From Carex sylvatica (taxonomy: Eukaryota > Streptophyta > Magnoliopsida > Poales > Cyperaceae), in contig CAXKVR010000097.1 in the NCBI GenBank assembly GCA_964058845.1, positions 124,001-188,000 of the forward strand: a stretch of 64,000 nt of DNA, read 5' to 3'. The notes under the pieces were generated by a model. That model was not told where the DNA came from. It did no database searches and was given only the letters and a program-made list of their open reading frames with translations. Below are positions 55,474-64,000 of the stretch, one piece after another. The translations under genes and the position numbers were made by a program. Positions within the stretch are counted from its first letter, which is position 1, and every line of letters starts with the position of its first letter.

Positions 55474-58400
55474 TTATGTGGTTAGTACATCAGGGAGAGA
55501 TGTCTGTGAACCGAGCACCTTACCACCGACATCAGGAAATGTCTCGAATCCCGGCATGGGACCCACTTTGCCGTTTCTCTCTACTCTAATCGGGTACTTC
55601 ATCAAGTGTCCCTGCATATCCTTGTATACTTCTGGTGAACCATAAGTGATCCAGTTCTCCTCTGCCAATTCATTTACCCTTTTTACGCATTCTAGGCTTT
55701 GCGGCTTGGTAAAACAGTCTTCAACTTTGCCCAAGTGCTCGGTCCATAATGACATTCGGTACCCGTAAACCTGTATAAAATTAAACAATTGTAATTGAGT
55801 AAAAGGAATGCTGTTGTAAGGTGGAAATGTAGTCTTTTCTTGACAATTTTGATTTAAAAAATACATGATAAAATATCAATCTATCTTGACTAATGTCATG
55901 TTCATTGTTCATATGTTAGTTTTTTCTCCATTATGTAGTACTGATGCTGGTAAAATTCAACTAACACTTAAGCTTATGTACATATTATTGCATGTTCAAA
56001 TAATTAAAAGTGAGGGTTCTTGAGTGAGGCTATGGTACTATGCATAACGCGGATTGGTCCGTACTATGTATCAATATCTATGTTTCCAAAATTCAAACCG
56101 TCAATCTGAACCGTTCAATATGATCTCCATATGAAAATATAATTGTAGATCAAATTTTGCATTTTTTTATAAGTTATTACTTTTTAGTCACCTAATCTAA
56201 AAATCCTAGACCATTCAAAAGTAGTGATTTTATTCCCATCTAAAAAGATAGTAAAAAAAAATCTAAATAATTTAAAATTTAGTATGCGAGTACATTTTCT
56301 TACGAAGATCATGTTGAACGGTTCATATCAACTATTTGAACTTTAAAGTCAAAGATATTGATCCATAGCACGGACCAATCCATGCTATGCATAGTACCAT
56401 TCCCTAACTCAACCGAGGGTTCTTCTTCATTTCCCTCACAAAGGCTGTATATATATATATATGCGTGTGCGTGTGTGAGTAAGATAGAGAGATAGAGACC
56501 TGGCCATGGGGGTGAGCGTGTTTCCGGGCCCACGTATAGTGAGGCTGGTAAGCGCCCATAGCAATTTCGGTATCTCGAGATCCTTCTAGAGACCTCTGGT
56601 TTATATTAGCCGAGCCAATTAACACGTATTCATCATCAACTACCATCCCTTTTGAGTGCACATATATCATAAATCTCCTGAATTTCTGACTCGCTTTCTG
56701 CACACACACAAAAAAAAATGTTAGCAAAATTGATTAAATAAATTTCAGTATAGTTGACTTAATATGCATTGAATGATCAGAACATCTTTAATCTAATGCA
56801 TTGACCAAGTCTTAAATTATTTTATTTTTTAATCTATATTATTTCAAAATGCACTTTATCAAATTTTACACAAAATAAATAAGAAAAGATATACATGTGA
56901 AAAATTATTGTATAATTACAAAACATGGAAAATGTTATATATGCTCATAGAAAACATGAAAAATTAATCAGTTTCAGTCTTTTGAGCAGTATGTAACATT
57001 TCATAATTAGTGAGCACACACAAAATTACTAAAATCTGAAACTAACATCATGTACTCACTGAGGAGCTTTCACCCAGAAGAAAAGACCTGTCTCTTAAAC
57101 TAGATTCACGCTTTCCGAGGCAGTAAAAATTCAAATAGTCTTGTGGATGGTGTGTTTCTGATAAGCCTTCTTGGTTTAAAGCAGTTGCTATCATCTTGTA
57201 CATCATTTTCATTGTTAGCCCCTAATTAACACAAAATAGGAGTGCTAACAAATAGGTGACATATATAATTGTACCGGTCGGATTCTTATATATGCATTGT
57301 TGGGTTATGTTTATGGTAAAAACTTTTTTTTGAGGGAAATTTCATGTATATTGTATACCCCTAAAAAACGTTGAAATTACATACTTATCCCCCTCTAAAA
57401 TCCATAATATTGTATTTACTCTTCTAAATTTAAAAAAATTACAAATTTTTGTAATTGAAACTCATTTAAATTTATGAAGTACCCATTTTACCCTTTATTA
57501 AAAAGTGATGTAACCTATTTAAGAGAAATATTTAGTCTTCTAATTAATGAGTTTTTGAAATTTCGAAAGGAAAATAAGATATTATGAATTTTAGAGGGGC
57601 AAATACATAATTTCAATGTTTTTAAGGGGGTATACATGAAATTCCCTTATTTTTCAGCCATAAAAGATGGCCGCGGGGGTGGGGGAGGGGGGAGGGGGGA
57701 GGGGGTGGGTTGCCTCTGCTCAGTGTTTTGTGTTATGTGCTTGCTTTTGTATGAACTAATTGCTAGCATTTTTTTCTTTTACCTGCCAAAAGAGGATCTC
57801 TTGCATTGGTGCAGTGGTAGGGTTTCCCTCGGGCCACATGGGAATCACAACATAGACCGAGAAACGTTCTCTGGCCTTTATCTTGCTTACAATTTTTAAT
57901 GCTAATTCAATTGGTATCAGATTATCAGCACCTATTTAAGAAGCAATAAATTATAATTAGATGAGAATATGGAAATTGGTATATTTTATGAAGAAAATTA
58001 AGATCACCGGGTATAGAAACAGCCAAACTATGTAAAATTGCATTTTGCAAAATTGTCTGGTTTAAGTTTTCACCTGTTTTTCGGTGGGAAGGCCAACTGT
58101 ATGATGAACCAATAAAATATTGGTTTTCTATGTATATAAAGTGCTGTGCTGCTCTTATGGCTTTTACATATGCTGTGTGTATACTCCTGTCGATCTTTAA
58201 ATTCTTTGCACATACAAGGTTCTGTCATGAAAAAGAAAAAACAGATTAAAAATAAATAACCAAATAGATATTAAATATTCATTTCATTAATGATAATTAT
58301 TGCATCATTGGCTTTAGGTTTTTCCACATCCAAGGTTCAGGGAAAAAAAGGAAGAAGTCAAAAGATAAAAAATTACAGAGAAGTACCTCCTAAAGCCTTA

Positions 58401-61400
58401 TAAAATAATAACAGTTCCCTGATTTTGGCGTACCTGTGCTTCTGCCTCTTGTACCATTTTTGGAAATCCCTTCACTGATCCTGAATCAATCGACCGAAAA
58501 ACCTAGCATCAAATAAGAAAGTTCTTAATAGAAGTGGTGGAGAATATTCAAACTTCGAATGTAATTTAATGTTTTATTTCCTACAACTTTCATCTGGTTT
58601 CACCAAATTAAAGAAAATCAACATCAGAAAATTTGATCTCAGTGGCTGTCTAGTATAGTATTGTAAATAGTTCTTATATTCAAAATTATCAAAAAAAATT
58701 GCTCAATATTGAAAAAGAATGAGGCTATGGTACTATGCATAGCGCAGATTAGTCCATACTATGGATCCATATTAGGGACCAATCTGCGCTATGCATAGTA
58801 CCATAGCCTCACTCATTTAAATTTTTTTAAGAGGGTAAGATAGTAAATACATACTTGCACATGCCAACTTTCGGGATCCTCTTCATTACAAACATATGCA
58901 TTATTGGAGTTGTCATTGGAAGGAGAGAGAATCCAAGATATTCGATTGACTTTTATCAATGTATCATCGGTCCAACTCGTCACTCTTCTCAAACTAACCT
59001 TCCATTTTGTCGCCTTTCGCCATCTCTGCTCGAAATTTGTTAATATGTCATATGCCGCAGGCCCCTCAATTTTACAGTGGAGGTCATGCCACGGTTGTCT
59101 CGGCCCATTTCCATTTACCTATTTAGAGAGGGAGTGTTATAAGTAACAAACTGTTCATTGTATCCTTGTTTCCTACCTCCATTTGTTTTTTAACTAATAA
59201 TGTGAAATCAGTTTCTCACTGATACATTGATTTTCTTTCTTAAAAAATAAAAATGGACACCAGATTCTGTTAATTAAGAAAGCATCATATATAGTAGTAT
59301 AATAATATTGAAGTTGTGAATAACATAAGGTGATATCATTTTAAATATTCCTACTAAGTTATGGCCTCCTTGCAAAAATACAGGTAAGGAATTTTGTGGT
59401 GATTTATCAGCAAAGCAGGATAATTCTTTACAAACCCGTCATGATATTTCATTTCAATAGAAATTTCGATCAAGGGATGAGAGAAGGGTTGTACAGTTAA
59501 TGTGGGGTTGTGGATGTCGCTTTTGAAAACAGTGTTGAGATCTTTAAAAAGCCTGTGCTCTGGTGTGTCGTATCGTCCATCACACATGTCGAGACCTCCA
59601 ATAAAAGCAGTTACTTTACGGTTGTTTCCACCAGCAGGTGTGTCGACAATCACACACTTCTGATGGTGTGTGAATAGAGTCCCCACTACCTGAAACTCAA
59701 ATAATGTTTTTTACTTCCTAAATATGAATAACAATAAACAAAATTAGTACTAAGGCTTTCTTTTCATGTTAGTTCTTTGTCATTGGGGATTTCTCACTGC
59801 ACCGTTGCTTTATTTAAGGATTTCTCTTATCTGATAACATAATGTTTTTCCTGTAGTTTATGTATTTTGATCTTATTTAGTAATTAAATTAGCACTGCTC
59901 TCATGTAAGGATAAGATCTGAGGGCTCACCTGTTGTTTGAAAATGCTAAGTTTGGTGCTAGCATATCTTGGTGCCAACACACAATGCACGCTTGAATGCT
60001 TGAAAAATTTCCTTGTTTCTTCATCATGCGTATGCATTATGCCATTCTACATTGTTAAACATTGTGGTAAGAAAATAAACAAAAGCAAAATTATTCACGT
60101 ACATCTCTTCAATTTTTCAAATTATCATATATATAATATACTCAACAAGCGTTGAAAACTTGAAATTGAATTATCAATTACATATGCACCAAACATATGT
60201 ACAGTCAATAAAATAAGGATTTGATTCCCTAAAATGTTAAGAGGAACAAAGCCAAATCTGATGTTCTTACATGAAGAAAAGATTAGTTGGATGTACCGTT
60301 TTGAGATAAAATTTATCATGCGAGGTTTTATCATCCCAAATCAGCAACACCACTCTTACTCCTTCTTGTGTCTTAAATTTCAACATCTCTCCCAGAGTCA
60401 AGTCACCTCCATTCGGCAATGGGCGTGTCGGTTCACGCACTAATTTCACCGGGTGGTAAACAGACCACCCTACCACATATATCAAATGGTGTGCTTCTAG
60501 TATGGCATGGCAAATATCCTCCCAACATTTATTTTGTGCATATATTTTGCCCCCATCTAACTCTATCTTAGGCAATGTGTCATCCATCACATGAGCATCT
60601 TGGTACAAGGTTACCTACAAATCACAATCCACGAGGTTGATCAAGTATATGCTATATAATGTAACCTTCAATCTGGGTATGGCCTTATAATTATACAAGT
60701 ATAATAAATATATTCTCAGGTTTACATGTTTTAATTGCCATTACCTTACCGCCTTTTCTTAATGGGAAGTACGCATCGGGCACACCCGAATAGTTTGGAC
60801 CGGCTCCAACGCCGTTTCCGTACAAACAATTCGTGTCTACTGACTTATATTGCAATGATATGTGCAGCTCTGGGCTACTTTGACCAGATTTGACCAGTTC
60901 ACCCGACTGATTCACCAGGGGAAACCAACTTTTTATTACTTCTCCTGTCATGACCTTTTCAACTGGTACTGAGGCAATACCAATCAATTGCGCACCGAAC
61001 AAGTCATTATCTTTTACCTAACAATATGTAGAAAGAAATATGATTAACTAAGGATTACAGCTGGATTTGGAGTTACTGTCAAACAATAAATGAAAAAACA
61101 AGGAAATTTTATCTCACTGGTACAGTACCACTACCAGACAAGGTACCAATATCCATACTGATGCTGGTGGAATATATATTGAACAGTGGTCAGCTTTCTA
61201 TTTTGCTTTCGGTGGTTACTTTATCTTCCTGTACTTGATTTTTATTTATTACAGGAGCAACAAAAACCGACCGATTAATTCTAGTTAATTTAATGCATGC
61301 AAAAATTTGTACCAGTGCTTTAATTCTTTACCTGAAATTCAACCGTAGAAGTGGGATGCGCCACATTAACAACAAAATGCTCCTCCCATTTCGGGTTCTC

Positions 61401-61757
61401 GGAGTTGGGTATAACTCGGGTCTGTGCTACAGTTGCACCCGATATGCAAACAGATACATACGGGTCACTGGTAATAATATTGTGGACCCCACCTCGCTTC
61501 TTTCTGGGTTTCATGCAAGGGGGCTTGCATCTGGAAAAGCACCGCCTCATCCTCTCTGACATTATATCCATGTTTGGTAGGGACCGGGCTTCATGAATCC
61601 ATATGTCGAGGTCACCATGCAAGACCTTAATGTAAGTAACTGTACAAATTTTTGAGGTTGTACTGGCATCTGTAAAAGTTTCGGTACTGGGACATGGGGT
61701 GTGGTTGTTTGGGGTCCTGTCAGATTCTTGGATTTGATTCATTAAATCGGTCGACAT
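55474..61757 (-). CDS. PLD: Phospholipase D, C2 type, delta-like
   Basis: Twelve exons: 61332-61757, 60745-61017, 60297-60614, 59930-60046, 59495-59689, 58855-59118, 58434-58502, 58074-58221, 57783-57931, 57060-57221, 56500-56697 and 55474-55770. They give 2616 nt and 871 residues; all junctions are GT-AG and close in frame. The enzyme hydrolyses membrane phospholipids to phosphatidic acid and head group, usually at the plasma membrane and Ca2+-dependent through its C2 domain. Seen: C2 domain (about 38-195: [24 protein letters not shown]), first HKD motif His387-Gln-Lys389...Asp394, IYIENQYF (583-590), second HKD motif His721-Ser-Lys723...Asp728, and the C-terminal tail ending DVLTT. All catalytic residues are kept. 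Length and tail fit the delta group rather than alpha (about 810). Three introns carry MITEs. Confidence 0.94.
56022..56410. repeat. Foldback MITE in a PLD intron, member 16
   Basis: In the intron between exons 11 and 12. Terminal module gaggctatggtactatgc then cggattggtccgtac, mirrored at the right end (gcatagtaccat). Core aaccgtcaatctgaaccg, with a diverged centre (aaaagtagtgattttattc). Confidence 0.8.
56449..56496. repeat. TA / GT microsatellite in a PLD intron
   Basis: Alternating ta then gc/gt repeats, close to the donor of exon 11. Confidence 0.75.
57333..57647. repeat. MITE in a PLD intron (gggaatttcatgtata family)
   Basis: Left arm agggaaatttcatgtat then gtatacccc, right arm ggggtatacatgaaattccct. 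Same family as 39524-39832. Intron between exons 9 and 10. Confidence 0.7.
57673..57709 (+). other. G-rich tract in a PLD intron
   Basis: Six runs of five or six G separated by single t or a bases, ending in gtggg; a strong potential G-quadruplex on the plus (PLD template) strand, next to the MITE at 57333. Confidence 0.7.
58717..58814. repeat. Terminal-module-only foldback in a PLD intron
   Basis: Near-perfect 98-bp palindrome gaggctatggtactatgc then gcagattagtcc / ggaccaatctgcgc. It is the terminal module of the element at 56022 without any core, and lies in the intron between exons 6 and 7. Confidence 0.85.
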
Positions 61758-64000
61758 GGTGTCAGAACTTTGTTGTTAAATTGTACAAAAGATACTAATG
61801 ATAGAGATTTTTTAATTGCAGCTTTTTATAATTTTTTTGCTGGTTATGGGGTTAGGGAGTGAAGATTGCATTAACTCTGCATAGCCAGCAATGAAGATAC
61901 CTAGAAGTTCAAAATTTGTTTACTCAATAACATGGCGTAATCATCTGATCAAATATATATGACCCATCTGGTAAGAACATGATGTATTAGAGCAATTTTC
62001 TTATTTTTTATTTGTTTTTATAAAAGAAAGAGTAAATGATAATCTTTTACTTTTAAAAGGCATGCTAGTTAGGCTCACTTTTAATGAAAAAAATATATTA
62101 ATAAGAAATCAAAGTTCTTCATTTGCTGAATTGGATCAACGAAATCAAAGGAAAACAAAACTGATAGCTGAAATCAGAATACCAGATATAACAATCAAAC
62201 AAGAAAACTGGTTTCTTCATCGCTCATCAGTTTCCAAACATATATAAGATTAAACAAGAAAAAAAAAATTCTGCAAAATAAGACCAATAATAAAGAAGAA
62301 ATTGGAAGTGCAAAAGGAAAATGGGTTTAAATCAATCACCTTCATTAAAGGAGTGCTGACTTGCAGAGAAAATTGAAAAATTAAGTTGGGATGATAATTT
62401 TTTTTTCTATTTTATTTTCTGTTCTTACTGTTATTTTCTTGAGGTTAAAAGACCATCCCTGCATAATCTGCCAGCATGAGTCGATGAACTTTTTGTTTGC
62501 ACCTGGAGCAATAAAAAATTATAGACCCCAAAAATGGAATATTTAAAAAAAATATAAAAAGGCATTTTTCAATCTTCTCTTTTTCTATTTTTACTTATTC
62601 AAGACATCAGTCCTGAATTATAGGAAAGTTTTACCTGTACAAACAATGCAATTATGTTTGTAATTTATTAATGACCAGTGTAATTTAATTTGTCAGGTAC
62701 ATTTTTAAATTGTGTTTCCTCTATATATTTTGTCTTAGTTATGAAATCACATATTAAATATATTAGGAATAATTTTCTATTTACTCTTCACTTATTTATC
62801 TTATTCACCTTTCAGCTCTTGCAACTATTTCTTATTTATCCTTATGTAGTAAATTTCATATTAATTCTAGTTAAATTATTAAAAAAAAAAAAAATCTTAT
62901 TTACCACTAATTAAGATTATCAAACTAAAAAAATTTCCTTTCTAAAATTACCGCTTCTTTTCATCTAGCTAGCATAGAAAGTCAAAATTACATTTCTTTC
63001 ATTATTTTATTTTTTCCCACCAACTTTAAATTGATCAAATCTACTCATCGTAAGTCGCTGTCTCAGCAATTTCAGACACTCCCTCAATCTGGATTGAGCA
63101 ACAATGCTCAGATTTTACACAATAATCCAAAACTAAGATCGAAATCTTGAAATTAGCAACAATGGTCAGATTGTTTAAGGAATGAGTTTATTGAGACAGT
63201 TATTAGAATAAAAAAAATGAAAAAGAAAAACTCAAAATGATGAAAACGAAAAGCAAATATAAAATAGAGCAACTGACAAATGATGATGCAAGAAATAGAG
63301 CTACAAAACATCAGTTATAACACAAACACAATACCCACTCGCTACACGGAATTATACAACTGAAAATTATGTAGGTTAATGATAAAAAGTACCAAATTAT
63401 CGTTCTCATTTTTTCTTCAAATTTTTGTGGGAAACATAATAAACATTGATATTGCAAAAGTTTTTTCACAATTTATTTGAATTTAATTTCAACACTCAGC
63501 AAAGGAGCTCTAATTAGTATACCAAACTGACATATATAGAGACCACTAAAAAATATATCTACAAAATTAAGAAAAAAATTCATTTCAGCTAGCTAACATT
63601 TCCTTTGTTACATTTTTTTCCCCAAAAACATTAAAATACAATGCTAATTAAAAAACATATTAAAGCGAGCATGCACAAACAAAAATGCATTATTTTCTTA
63701 TCTTTGTATTCCGCTCTAGTTTTTTAGTCATGTGGAAAATAAAAGATACCAAAACAGATAGAATGTAATTTTTTTTCTTATAACATGCATGCTTGTCTAG
63801 TGCATTTTACTTAATAGTAAAAAGAAAAACAATTTTACGAAGCACCGAGACAAACTGGGCAGTATATACCAATACAAACCTGATCAAATTCGATACGGTT
63901 TTAATTATCTGAGTAAGAGCTACACATAAGCCCAAATATATATAAGATGAAAAACTCTTATGGAGAAATGAAAATTTTATTCAGGTGCGCAATTGTTGAA
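61758..64000. other. PLD upstream region, no further gene seen
   Basis: AT-rich, no coding signature on either strand. The PLD 5' leader and promoter (minus strand) should occupy the first part; no clear TATA box or leader intron could be fixed. 62880-62895 is a poly-A run; the last kilobase has no recognisable repeat boundary. Confidence 0.45.

Noticed and set aside
57636..57899. 87-residue plus-strand frame starting with a glycine run
   Set aside because: The glycine run is the G-rich tract and the rest is antisense to a PLD exon.

Overview
This window is nuclear DNA of a flowering plant. It is AT-rich, its genes have plant-type GT-AG introns, and long stretches are built from transposons and foldback repeats. 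The protein families (a CYP71-type P450, a beta-expansin, a DYW-class PPR protein, a C2-type phospholipase D, a BTB protein and a chloroplast-type thioredoxin-like protein) are all angiosperm. A monocot is plausible, but I cannot name the species from sequence alone.

Layout. 1-3319: gene-free, with two foldback repeats. 3320-8641: a complete non-autonomous CACTA (En/Spm-type) DNA transposon with a GAT target-site duplication, carrying exon fragments of a LysM receptor kinase (CERK1-like) and of an isoamylase. 8971-9541: the 5' part of a CYP71-like P450, cut off by a 5'-truncated L1-type LINE (9542-about 14207). 14269-16690: a hAT-type foldback element and Copia remnants. 18649-20398: a beta-expansin gene (+). 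22912-24697: an intact two-exon CYP71-like P450 (+), the better-preserved sister of the broken copy at 8971. About 24700-38400: gene-poor, with a dense cluster of related foldback MITEs sitting in TA/GA microsatellites. 38450-40538: BTB/POZ-type gene (-). 41523-41594: tRNA-Thr(UGU) (-). 43399-44154: a LINE 3' fragment with its target-site duplication and a Mutator-like MITE nested inside it. 44458-46843: nine-exon thioredoxin-like gene (-). 48982-51760: PPR-DYW gene (-). 52788-54115: three more foldback MITEs. 55474-61757: twelve-exon phospholipase D of the delta type (-). 61758-64000: gene-free.

The genes do not form a pathway; each is a separate plant transcription unit. The main story is genome dynamics. 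A P450 and its promoter were duplicated about 14-20 kb apart; one copy was then split from its upstream region by the Pack-type CACTA element and truncated by a LINE. In parallel, one foldback MITE superfamily spread widely. Its members share a conserved core but carry quite different outer terminal hairpins, which is the most unusual structure here. The two strongest candidates for follow-up are that modular MITE superfamily and the CACTA element carrying two host gene fragments in the same orientation with intact splice sites.

Exon boundaries were chosen by hand from reading frame, GT-AG sites and family knowledge. Each set of exons closes in frame, but there is no transcript evidence.
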